A stretch of 7,511 nucleotides of DNA from CAZNER01 sp964572065 (GCA_964572065.1 CAZNER010000092.1:1-7511), one strand, 5' to 3'; positions 1 to 5,914 are shown, numbered from the stretch's first letter. The notes: generated by a model not told the origin, from the letters alone. Program-made: numbers and translations.

Positions 1-539
1 TTACTTGGCTTTCTCTTTGTGAAAAGGGTTTGTTATTAATAAATACCTACAAAAATCAAATAATGCCTCAAATTGAAGAAGTTTTTGAAGTTCAAAAGAG
101 AATTGTTCTTCCTGATGGTGAAGATGAATTTGTGGGAGTTATAGATTTAATTTGTAGTTTTTATGATGAACCTGGAGTAAAGTACATATGTGATAATAAA
201 ACCTCTTCACAGCCCTACAAACAAGACTCTGTATGTTTATCAAGTCAACTTGCAGGATATTCTGAATATGAAGAGAATGATAATTGTGCTTATATTGTTC
301 TTGAAAAAAAAATAAGAAAACGTGAACCTAAAACAAGAACTAGTATAATAAAAGATAAAATGCCGAAAGAAATGGTTGATAAAACTTTTGAAACTTTAAC
401 GGAAGTTTTTCATAAAATTAGTGAAGAAAATTTTGAAAAAAACTTAGATGCATGCTATCAATATGGTCGAAAATGTCCTTATTATAATTATTGTCGAACT
501 AATGATTTAACTAATTTAAAATATTTAAAAAAGAAATAG
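1..539 (+). CDS. RecB/Cas4-like PD-(D/E)XK nuclease, 5'-truncated
   Basis: Probable phage exonuclease of the PD-(D/E)XK superfamily, expected to resect DNA ends for recombination. The frame is open to the left edge, reading TWLSLCEKG before any start, so the N-terminus lies outside the window. Numbering from the TTG at position 30, the core motifs are GVID with Asp39, then CDNK with Asp55 and Lys57, then the QLAGY helix (Gln73, Tyr77) typical of RecB-family nucleases. The C-terminus has CX6CX5C (CYQYGRKCPYYNYC). Together with the cysteine encoded at 18-20 this could form a four-cysteine Fe-S cluster as in Cas4 and AddB, which is inference. The motifs are seen directly; the recombination role rests on the ERF gene downstream in the same operon. 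The stop codon overlaps the next gene's ribosome-binding site. It could instead be a Cas4-like protein, but no CRISPR genes are present. Confidence 0.85.
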   Translation, partial: TWLSLCEKGLLLINTYKNQIMPQIEEVFEVQKRIVLPDGEDEFVGVIDLICSFYDEPGVKYICDNKTSSQPYKQDSVCLSSQLAGYSEYEENDNCAYIVLEKKIRKREPKTRTSIIKDKMPKEMVDKTFETLTEVFHKISEENFEKNLDACYQYGRKCPYYNYCRTNDLTNLKYLKKK

Positions 540-548
540 GAGAAAATA

Positions 549-869
549 ATGCCAACTAAAAAAGAATTGGAAGAACAAAATATGACTTTAAAGAATAAAA
601 TAAAAGAACTAAATAAACAATTAAAAGAAAGTTTTAATGTAAAAGAACCAGAATTGGGAGATAAGCCCTATCGAGCTATTGGTTTATTTAAAGATGGTAA
701 GGCATATAAATTTGCTAAAATTGATTATAACCCTGAAACAAAAGCATCAAAAATTATAAGTTTAGAAGATGCGTCTAGAGTTCCAGAAGCTGCTCATATG
801 GCTAAATATAATTTAGAAGAAATTATTTCAGATGAAATAATTGCAAGATTGGAGGAAGATTATGCTTAA
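549..869 (+). CDS. Hypothetical protein with N-terminal coiled coil
   Basis: A 106-residue protein not recognised as a member of a named family. Residues 1-30 are charged and rich in Glu, Lys, Leu and Asn with heptad-like spacing (MPTKKELEEQNMTLKNKIKE), suggesting a short coiled coil and therefore oligomerisation. Residues about 38-75 look like a small beta-rich domain (YRAIGLFKDGKAYKFAKIDY). The C-terminus is an acidic helix ending LEEDYA. The ATG follows AGGAGA at 538-543, which overlaps the upstream nuclease stop codon, so it is co-translated with the nuclease. Its end overlaps the start of the membrane-protein gene by 8 bases. No signal peptide or membrane segment is visible. A role accessory to recombination is inferred from position only. 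Confidence 0.75.
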   Translation: MPTKKELEEQNMTLKNKIKELNKQLKESFNVKEPELGDKPYRAIGLFKDGKAYKFAKIDYNPETKASKIISLEDASRVPEAAHMAKYNLEEIISDEIIARLEEDYA

Positions 870-1182
870 GGTTCTTTTTATATTTACTACTTTTTTTAAT
901 ATAAGTTTATTATATGATTATATATTTAAAAATATTTTACCTGATAAAATTACTATTATTAGTTGGGGTATTATTGTTTGTCTACAATTTACTTTATATG
1001 TTATTACGCTTTTTTTCAAAGATACGATAAAATATAAACAACAAGAACGAAATAAACTATTAGCAACTAAAATTAATGAAATTGGAATTAATAATAATTT
1101 GACAGATCAAGAAAAATCAGATAAAATTTATAAAGTTCTCAAAGAGAACACAGAAGTAACACTTATTCACAAGGAGAAATAA
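862..1182 (+). CDS. Small membrane protein with two transmembrane segments
   Basis: A 106-residue inner-membrane protein of unknown function. The ATG at 862 was chosen over the upstream TTG at 841 because GGAGGA at 851-856 lies at correct spacing and the resulting N-terminus (MLKVLFIFTTFFNIS) starts straight into a hydrophobic helix. Predicted membrane segments are residues 4-22 and 30-52, joined by a short loop (KNILPDK). Residues 53-106 are a strongly charged soluble tail that is probably helical. The two-helix layout with a charged tail resembles small class II holins, but the gene sits among recombination genes about 5 kb from the endolysin, so that reading is weak. It overlaps the preceding gene by 8 bases and abuts the next one with no gap. 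Confidence 0.75.
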   Translation: MLKVLFIFTTFFNISLLYDYIFKNILPDKITIISWGIIVCLQFTLYVITLFFKDTIKYKQQERNKLLATKINEIGINNNLTDQEKSDKIYKVLKENTEVTLIHKEK

Positions 1183-1428
1183 ATGAAAAGTGCTGTTCAA
1201 AAAATTGCCAAACTAGATAATGTAATTGTGGATGTAAAAGTTTCTGAAATTTCACAAAAAAATGAGTTTTTGGGAGTTGTTAGTATCAACCAATTTAATC
1301 CTGAAAAAATGGTAGCTAATGGTGGACCTGTTACAAAAAAAGGGGTTAGCGTTCAAGCTCTTGGTAGTACATATGATGAAGCCTATAACAATGTTCTAGA
1401 AAAAGCCACAGAACTTTTGGGACTATAG
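1183..1428 (+). CDS. Small hypothetical protein upstream of ERF
   Basis: An 81-residue soluble protein with no confident family assignment. The ATG directly follows the TAA of the membrane-protein gene, with AAGGAG about 5 bases upstream. The first half looks like beta strands (NVIVDVKVSEI, FLGVVSINQF). The C-terminal half reads GVSVQALGSTYDEAYNNVLE, resembling the strand-turn-helix 'G-x-T-x-x-E-A-x-x-N' pattern seen in HicB-like and some double-stranded-RNA-binding-like folds. That resemblance is by eye and unproven. Its stop codon overlaps the AGGAG that serves the ERF gene, so the two are probably translationally coupled and may act in the same recombination process. Confidence 0.72.
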   Translation: MKSAVQKIAKLDNVIVDVKVSEISQKNEFLGVVSINQFNPEKMVANGGPVTKKGVSVQALGSTYDEAYNNVLEKATELLGL

Positions 1429-1431
1429 GAG
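1427..1431 (+). promoter_or_regulatory. Ribosome-binding site deciding the GTG start of ERF
   Basis: AGGAG overlaps the TAG stop of the preceding gene and lies five bases before the GTG at 1437. It supports a GTG start for the ERF protein over the internal ATG at 1515, and implies coupling with the upstream gene. Confidence 0.75.
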
Positions 1432-1436
1432 ATAAA

Positions 1437-2021
1437 GTGAAAACACATACAACAAATAATGACATCGTATTAGAAAATGCTGTTACTTTTGGTGCAGTTA
1501 ATAACACAACTCTTATGAGTAATGATATTGATCAAATTGCTACAGCACTTTCTGCTGCACAAAGTGAACTTGAAACAGCTAATAAGGGTGAATCAGGATA
1601 TGGATATAATTATTCAGACCTTGCCACTGTTATTAAAACGGCTAAGCCTGTTTTAGCAAAACATGGTCTTGCAGTAACACAACTACTTTCAAACCAAGGC
1701 GATAAACCGGCAGTTGAGACTATTTTGATTCACAAATCGGGACAATATTTCAAGTCTTATGCAAGTCTTCCTTTAATTGAAATGAAAGGATGTAACGAAG
1801 CTCAAAGAGCTGGAGCAGTATATTCCTACTTACGAAGATATGCTTTTCAGGCAATTTTGGGAATGTCATCTGAAGACAATGATGCCCATAGTGATGGTCC
1901 TAAGAAAACTTCTTTCAGTAAGTCGGTGTCAAAGAAAACAAACACAGTAGCCAGTAAGCCTTCTGGACAAAAATTTAGAAAAAAGAAATCAGTAAACACG
2001 GTGGATGATGATGAAATCTGA
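1437..2021 (+). CDS. erf: ERF-family single-strand DNA annealing protein
   Basis: A recombinase of the ERF family (P22 Erf-like), which binds single-stranded DNA and anneals complementary strands during phage recombination. The 194-residue length is typical. The ERF domain spans about residues 32-150. It shows the early IATALSAAQSEL helix, the YGYNYSDLATVIKTAKPVL segment at 55-73, and the hallmark AGAVYSYLRRYAFQAILG at 125-142 followed by the acidic SSEDNDA. Residues about 156-186 form a lysine- and serine-rich basic tail likely to be disordered and to contact DNA, and the protein ends in the acidic tip VDDDEI. It starts at GTG with an AGGAG. A RecB-like nuclease about 0.9 kb upstream is its likely functional partner. 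The last bases overlap the next gene. Confidence 0.93.
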   Translation: MKTHTTNNDIVLENAVTFGAVNNTTLMSNDIDQIATALSAAQSELETANKGESGYGYNYSDLATVIKTAKPVLAKHGLAVTQLLSNQGDKPAVETILIHKSGQYFKSYASLPLIEMKGCNEAQRAGAVYSYLRRYAFQAILGMSSEDNDAHSDGPKKTSFSKSVSKKTNTVASKPSGQKFRKKKSVNTVDDDEI

Positions 2022-2364
2022 ACAATTACCATTAAATGACATTCCAAATGAACAAAAACTAACAATGTCAAAAGCTATGTTGGCACATGGAGCTGAGAAA
2101 GTACAAAAAAACGTTGACGAATTAACAAGTTCTTCTTTAAAAAGAGTACTTAAAGTTATTTGTCATGTTCATCTAGCTGATGAGCTTCTAGAAAAAAAAG
2201 TTGATATTTCACTTAACGAAAAAGAACAAATGTTAATTGATAATATCTTTGCTTTACAAGAAACAGTTTTTGGACATCAAGCTCTAGTTCATGAAATTGA
2301 AAAAGGTACTGGTTTAGATAATAATACAAACATTGAAACAACATTGGAGATAACAAATGAGTAA
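2011..2364 (+). CDS. Hypothetical helical protein downstream of ERF
   Basis: A soluble protein of 117 residues, predicted to be mostly helical, with no recognised family. Three ATG codons occur in a row (2005, 2008, 2011). GGTGGA at 2000-2005 is spaced correctly only for the third, so 2011 is preferred. It overlaps the ERF gene by 11 bases and the next gene by 8. Visible segments include LTMSKAMLAHGAEKVQKNV, SSLKRVLKVICHVHLADELL and EKEQMLIDNIFALQETVFG, with a polar, acidic C-terminus. No membrane segment, cysteine cluster or nucleotide-binding motif is seen. Its placement suggests a recombination or replication accessory, which is inference only. Confidence 0.75.
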   Translation: MKSEQLPLNDIPNEQKLTMSKAMLAHGAEKVQKNVDELTSSSLKRVLKVICHVHLADELLEKKVDISLNEKEQMLIDNIFALQETVFGHQALVHEIEKGTGLDNNTNIETTLEITNE

Positions 2365-2602
2365 AGTATGGGTAAATGACATTGGAACAATTAACAAAAG
2401 TAAAAACGGTAATCTTTATATTAACATTGATAAAGATCTTTCAGTAAAAAAAGGCGATCGACTGATTTTAAGAAGTAAAAAGAAAGAAATTGAAGCATCT
2501 GTTGAAGCTGGAAAAATTTCAGAAGAAAGAGGAGAAGAGTTGCAAGAAAAACTACATTTTATAAAATATACAATCCATCAGCCACCTAGAGAAGAAGAGT
2601 AG
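2357..2602 (+). CDS. Small hypothetical protein, possibly beta-barrel with acidic tail
   Basis: An 81-residue protein without a confident family. The ATG follows TTGGAGA at good spacing and overlaps the previous gene by 8 bases. Residues 1-45 read as short beta strands with lysine-rich turns (VWVNDIGTINKS, NLYINIDKDLSVKKGDRLIL). A charged helix follows at about 46-65, then a last strand and the acidic end PPREEE. Small beta-barrel plus acidic tail is a layout shared with some phage single-stranded-DNA-binding proteins. No sequence motif proves this, so it is a suggestion only. It is the last gene before the structured intergenic region, and its stop codon lies inside a 7-bp inverted repeat. 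Confidence 0.75.
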   Translation: MSKVWVNDIGTINKSKNGNLYINIDKDLSVKKGDRLILRSKKKEIEASVEAGKISEERGEELQEKLHFIKYTIHQPPREEE

Positions 2603-2609
2603 TCTTCTC
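2589..2609 (+). repeat. Inverted repeat spanning the end of the recombination operon
   Basis: GAGAAGA at 2589-2595 is complementary to TCTTCTC at 2603-2609, giving a 7-bp stem with a 7-base loop that contains the stop codon of the preceding gene. No T-run follows directly, so it is more likely an RNA-end-protecting or minor hairpin than a terminator on its own. Confidence 0.4.
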
Positions 2610-2624
2610 ACTTCGTTTAGTTTT

Positions 2625-2654
2625 GGGGGGAGAGGTTTCCTCCCCTCTCCCCTC
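2625..2654 (+). repeat. GC-rich hairpin from G-run and C-run
   Basis: GGGGGGAGAGG at 2625-2635 can pair with CCTCTCCCCTC at 2644-2654, giving an 11-bp stem (one G-U pair) and an 8-base loop. An alternative register pairs GAGG at 2632-2635 with CCTC at 2639-2642 over a TTT loop. This is by far the most GC-rich run in an otherwise AT-rich window. It overlaps the pyrimidine mirror repeat and sits between the recombination operon and the primase-helicase gene. Confidence 0.6.
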
Positions 2655-2655
2655 C
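2639..2655. repeat. Perfect 17-nt homopyrimidine mirror repeat
   Basis: CCTCCCCTCTCCCCTCC reads identically in both directions along the same strand, centred on C2647. Perfect mirror symmetry in a pure pyrimidine/purine tract is the classic requirement for an intramolecular triplex (H-DNA). The complementary strand carries runs of three, four, four and two G, so it could also form a two-layer G-quadruplex. Confidence 0.65.
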
Positions 2656-2676
2656 CTTTAACAAAGGTTTTTATTT
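2655..2676 (+). terminator. Possible intrinsic terminator or attenuator
   Basis: CCTTT at 2655-2659 pairs with AAAGG at 2663-2667 across a 3-base loop, and TTTTTATTT follows at once. The stem is short (5 bp, two G-C pairs) but the T-tract is well placed. It would end transcription of the recombination operon or attenuate entry into the primase-helicase gene. The bases at 2655-2659 abut or share the mirror repeat, so competing folds are possible. Confidence 0.4.
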
Positions 2677-2677
2677 A

Positions 2678-2683
2678 GGTGGT
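2678..2683 (+). promoter_or_regulatory. Ribosome-binding site of the primase-helicase gene
   Basis: AGGTGG lies seven bases before the ATG at 2691 and supports that start. A second candidate pair is GGAG at 2694-2697 with the ATG at 2706. The GTG at 2679 lies within this site and is therefore unlikely to be used. Confidence 0.55.
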
Positions 2684-2690
2684 GTTTTTT

Positions 2691-5609
2691 ATGGGAGATA
2701 AAAAAATGTATGTAAGACTATGTGAAGGACTAAATGATTATGGTAAGCTTATTCCCCAAGGTGAAAATATATATAAACATGTAAAAGATCAAGCAAAAGA
2801 TTATTATGTTTCTGTATATAAATACAATCAAACTCAAAAAGAAAATTTTGAAAAAAATCATAGTGTAGCTGGTATAAAAGATGTAACAACAAATACTTTA
2901 GTTTTTGATTTCGACTCAAAAGAAATAGAAGAATCAAGACGAGATACCCTAGAAGTTATTAAAAGATTAAAACTTAAAGGACTTTCTGAAGAAAATATGA
3001 CTCTTTATTTTTCAGGAAATAAAGGCTTTCATCTATCTATTCAAACAGATAAAGAGTTTACTCCCAAACAAGCCAAAAAAACAGCTATAAACATAGCAAA
3101 AGGTCTTAAAACATTTGATTCTGTAGTTTATAATGCCAATAGAATCCTTAGATTACCTTTTACAAAACATCCAGAAAGCGGTCTTTATAAAATACCTCTT
3201 TTGTTAGATGAACTTAAGAGTCTTTCAATAGAAGAAATTCAACAAATTGCAAGTGATGTATATGATCCAGAAATTATGGTTTCTAAAAAAGTAAATTCAA
3301 CTCTTCTCTTTCAAGAAGAAAAAGATGAACAAAAAGAAACACCTACTATACTTGGCGATCTAAATTTAGCCAAAAGACCTAAATATCTTTCTCCTTGGAA
3401 ATATGCACTAGAGCAAGGATTTTTTCCTCCAGGTCAAAGATCTAATTCTTTAATTATATTAGCATCTACATATAAAAGTTTAGGGTATAATAAAACTAAA
3501 TGTTACTATTCCTTAAAGGCATCTGCTGATTTACAATCTCAAAGATTTGATCAAGAAAAGTTTTCAAAGGATGAGATATACAAAACAATTATCAATCAAG
3601 TATACTCTAATACTTGGGAGGGAGGAACATATGCTGAGGATAACTTTCCTGAGCAACTTAAAGATTATCTTACAGAGATTGGTGTACCTAGACTAGATGC
3701 ACAAGATATCCACGAAAACTTTGTTATGAACATTGATGGTGGATTTGACTCATTTGCTAAATATGCAGAGAATATTGATGAGAATACTATGAAGTTTGGT
3801 ATAGCCGACCTTGATGATACTCTAAGGGTACAAACTGGGCACCTTATAGGTATTCTTGCTGGACCAGGTATAGGCAAATGTTTAGCAAAAGATACTCCAG
3901 TTATGCTCCATAATGGAGATATTGTGCCAGTTCAAGATATTAAAACTGGGGATCTTCTGATGGGGGACGATTCTAAACCTAGAAAAGTTTTATCAACTTG
4001 TAAAGGAAAAGAAATGATGTATAGAGTTATCCCAACTAAAGGAGATTCTTATGTTGTTAATGAAAGTCATATTCTTAGCCTAAAATATACTTCACAAAAA
4101 AGTAGATCTGGATTTCAAAAAAATCAAATTGTTAATTTGAGTATAAATGAATATTTTGATTTACCAGAGTCTACAAGAAAAAAATTAAAGGGCTATAGAG
4201 TTGAAGTTAATTTTCCTGAAAAGAAACTAGATTTAGATCCATATCTAATAGGGCTATGGTTAGGAGATGGAACTAGAAAAAAACCAGAAATAACTTCTTG
4301 TGACATCGAAATAAAAGAATATTTACAAAAATTTTGCGATAATAATAATTTCAAGTTAGCAATTTATGAAAGGGAAAAAGTTCCTAGATATAATATTGTT
4401 GATAAGACACAAGCAAGAAACCCGTTTTTTGATGAAATTAGAACATGTCTCATTAACGGAGAAAAATTTATTCCAGAAAAATATTTAAAAAATAGTAAAA
4501 AAAATCGATTAAAACTTCTAGCGGGTTTAATTGATTCAGACGGACACCAGTTGAACAATTGCTACGAATACGTTACAAAAGATAGAAAATTAAGAGATGA
4601 TGTTCTTTATTTATGCAGGTCTTTAGGGTTTGCTGCTTATGCAAAAGAAAAAGTAGTGAAGGATATAATTTACCATATGATACATATATCAGGACAGTTA
4701 GATAAAGTCCCAGTTCTTCTTGAAAGAAAAAAATGTAAACCTAGACGACAAATTAAGGATGTTCTAGTAACAGGAATTACTGTCGAAAAACTAGAAAAAG
4801 ATGATTACTATGGGTTTGAAATTGATGGTAATAGTTTATTTTTATTGGGCGATTTTACTGTAACACATAATACATCTCTTGCTCTAACTCTACTCAATAA
4901 TACATCTAAAGAAGGAGTCAAGTCTTTCTTTGCATCTTATGATATGGCAGGTAATATCCTAATTCAGAAGCTTGTTCAAAGAGAAACAAGACTAACGTCT
5001 GAAGAACTGTACGATGTATACAGACAGGGAGATCAAGAACAAATTCAAAACTTTAGAAAGATATTAAACAAGAATTACTCGAATGTAAGTTTTTGTTTCA
5101 AATCAGGACAAAGCGTAGATGAACTAAAAGACTCAATACGCAAAGAAGAAGCTAGAGTTGGTGGAGAAATTAAATTAGTAATCGTTGACTACTTGGAATT
5201 AATTAGAGCAAAGAGTAGTGATCCCACTCAGGCATCAGCAGAAGCCATACAAGGTCTCAGAGAGATCGCCAATGAGGGTAAAGTAGTGGTATGCCTACTA
5301 CAACCTAATAAGCTTTCTAGCACCCCTGACGAGCCTCTCCTGACGTATAATGCAGCTAAAGGTTCTTCCGCTATTGCACAAGCTGTAACTGCCATGATAA
5401 CCGCACACAGACCGGGCTATAGTTCTGATTTTCCTGAAGAAGATAAATATTTTAGTATTAATATTGTTAAGAATAGATGTGGACCTTTAGGTAAAGCAGA
5501 CTTCTCATGGAACGGCTTAACTGGAAGAATTGGACCACTTGAGGATATTGAGAAACAAGCATTGGCAGAACTAAGAACATTGAAGAAAGAGATGAAGGGA
5601 GAACAATGA
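2691..5609 (+). CDS. Primase-helicase fusion (AEP primase, DnaB-like helicase) with intein
   Basis: A 972-residue precursor; removing the 331-residue intein leaves 641 residues. It should prime and unwind DNA at the phage fork. The N-terminal archaeo-eukaryotic primase domain (about 1-200) shows LVFDFD with metal-binding Asp73 and Asp75, SGNKGFH at 108-114, and RILRLPFTKH with Arg151, Arg154 and His160. A helical linker resembling primase C-terminal domains follows at about 224-320. The DnaB/RecA-type helicase has Walker A GPGIGK at 391-396, completed by Thr728 after the intein, Walker B LVIVDYLE with Asp833, motif H3 CLLQPNK with Gln871, KGSSAIAQ near 890, and KNRCGPLG with candidate finger Arg929. 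Key residues are intact. The gene follows the structured intergenic region and ends in a 4-base ATGA overlap with a lipoprotein gene. An alternative start is ATG 2706. Confidence 0.92.
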   Translation: MGDKKMYVRLCEGLNDYGKLIPQGENIYKHVKDQAKDYYVSVYKYNQTQKENFEKNHSVAGIKDVTTNTLVFDFDSKEIEESRRDTLEVIKRLKLKGLSEENMTLYFSGNKGFHLSIQTDKEFTPKQAKKTAINIAKGLKTFDSVVYNANRILRLPFTKHPESGLYKIPLLLDELKSLSIEEIQQIASDVYDPEIMVSKKVNSTLLFQEEKDEQKETPTILGDLNLAKRPKYLSPWKYALEQGFFPPGQRSNSLIILASTYKSLGYNKTKCYYSLKASADLQSQRFDQEKFSKDEIYKTIINQVYSNTWEGGTYAEDNFPEQLKDYLTEIGVPRLDAQDIHENFVMNIDGGFDSFAKYAENIDENTMKFGIADLDDTLRVQTGHLIGILAGPGIGKCLAKDTPVMLHNGDIVPVQDIKTGDLLMGDDSKPRKVLSTCKGKEMMYRVIPTKGDSYVVNESHILSLKYTSQKSRSGFQKNQIVNLSINEYFDLPESTRKKLKGYRVEVNFPEKKLDLDPYLIGLWLGDGTRKKPEITSCDIEIKEYLQKFCDNNNFKLAIYEREKVPRYNIVDKTQARNPFFDEIRTCLINGEKFIPEKYLKNSKKNRLKLLAGLIDSDGHQLNNCYEYVTKDRKLRDDVLYLCRSLGFAAYAKEKVVKDIIYHMIHISGQLDKVPVLLERKKCKPRRQIKDVLVTGITVEKLEKDDYYGFEIDGNSLFLLGDFTVTHNTSLALTLLNNTSKEGVKSFFASYDMAGNILIQKLVQRETRLTSEELYDVYRQGDQEQIQNFRKILNKNYSNVSFCFKSGQSVDELKDSIRKEEARVGGEIKLVIVDYLELIRAKSSDPTQASAEAIQGLREIANEGKVVVCLLQPNKLSSTPDEPLLTYNAAKGSSAIAQAVTAMITAHRPGYSSDFPEEDKYFSINIVKNRCGPLGKADFSWNGLTGRIGPLEDIEKQALAELRTLKKEMKGEQ
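3879..4871 (+). mobile_element. Intein with LAGLIDADG homing endonuclease in Walker A motif
   Basis: An in-frame protein intron of 331 residues that splices itself out of the primase-helicase. It starts with Cys1 (CLAKDTPVMLHNGDIVPVQD, block A) and has block B VVNESHIL with His64. It ends in FLLGDFTVTHN with His330-Asn331 (blocks F and G), and the next host residue is Thr, as expected for a class 1 intein. The inner homing endonuclease carries two LAGLIDADG motifs: YLIGLWLGDGT at 4242-4274 and LLAGLIDSDGH at 4515-4547. The catalytic Asp130 and Asp221 (intein numbering) are both present. Insertion falls exactly between Lys and Thr of GPGIGKT. Its base use is AT-rich like the host gene, so no sign of very recent transfer is visible. 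Splicing and nuclease activity are inferred from intact motifs. Confidence 0.95.
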
Positions 5610-5827
5610 AAATAAATTATTTAATTTTAATAATTATCTTACTAGGATGTACAAAATCCTTAACTAAAGAAGAAATAAAAATTAAAGCAGAAAATTATTG
5701 TTCTTGTCATAATGGTGTTTATTTTATAAAATATGGATACGCTTTTTATGATTACTATGTAAATTGTAATGATGGTTCAAGTATGGGATTTTCTTTTGAA
5801 GATACAATCAATCCCATGTGTAAATAA
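5606..5827 (+). CDS. Small cysteine-rich lipoprotein
   Basis: A 73-residue protein with a lipoprotein signal: MKIN, a hydrophobic run, then the lipobox LLGC with Cys15 as the lipidated residue. The mature part would be 59 residues, with Cys32, Cys34, Cys54 and Cys72 able to form two disulfides, and many aromatic residues between them (VYFIKYGYAFYDYYVNC). It is therefore exported and membrane-anchored in the periplasm or on the outer membrane. Family unknown. Phage-encoded small lipoproteins include outer-membrane spanins and superinfection-exclusion proteins such as T5 Llp, and either would fit the size and the nearby endolysin. The ATG overlaps the primase-helicase stop by 4 bases and has GGAGAA upstream, so it is coupled to a replication gene. 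Confidence 0.8.
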   Translation: MKINYLILIIILLGCTKSLTKEEIKIKAENYCSCHNGVYFIKYGYAFYDYYVNCNDGSSMGFSFEDTINPMCK

Positions 5828-5914
5828 AAATGTTATAACTATTCTTATGGAGAGATAATTCAAATAGTAATACAGTTCGTAAGTTAATAAAAAAAACAAA
5901 AAAGGTATGGATTA

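Noticed and set aside
3..539. CRISPR-associated Cas4 identity for the first gene
   Set aside because: The nuclease motifs and cysteines are Cas4-like, but no repeats, spacers or other cas genes are present, and an ERF gene in the same operon points to phage recombination.
841..861. TTG at 841 as start of the two-helix membrane protein
   Set aside because: The GGAGGA at 851-856 is well spaced for the ATG at 862, and the extra residues (QDWRKI) do not extend the membrane helix.
1847..2071. Open frame of 74 codons on the minus strand
   Set aside because: It is antisense to the C-terminal half of the well-supported ERF gene, lacks a recognisable ribosome-binding site and gives a low-complexity hydrophobic product.
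2679..2690. GTG at 2679 as start of the primase-helicase
   Set aside because: It lies inside the AGGTGG that best serves as ribosome-binding site for the ATG at 2691, and it has no Shine-Dalgarno sequence of its own.
3665..3877. Open frame of 70 codons on the minus strand within the helicase region
   Set aside because: It is fully antisense to the primase-helicase, whose motifs are intact, so it is a chance frame.
5828..5914. Possible promoter or tiny gene in the gap before the 5915 gene
   Set aside because: The only ATG I examined there (ATGGAGAGATAA) stops after three codons and no convincing -35/-10 pair is visible; the A-rich tract is typical of this genome.
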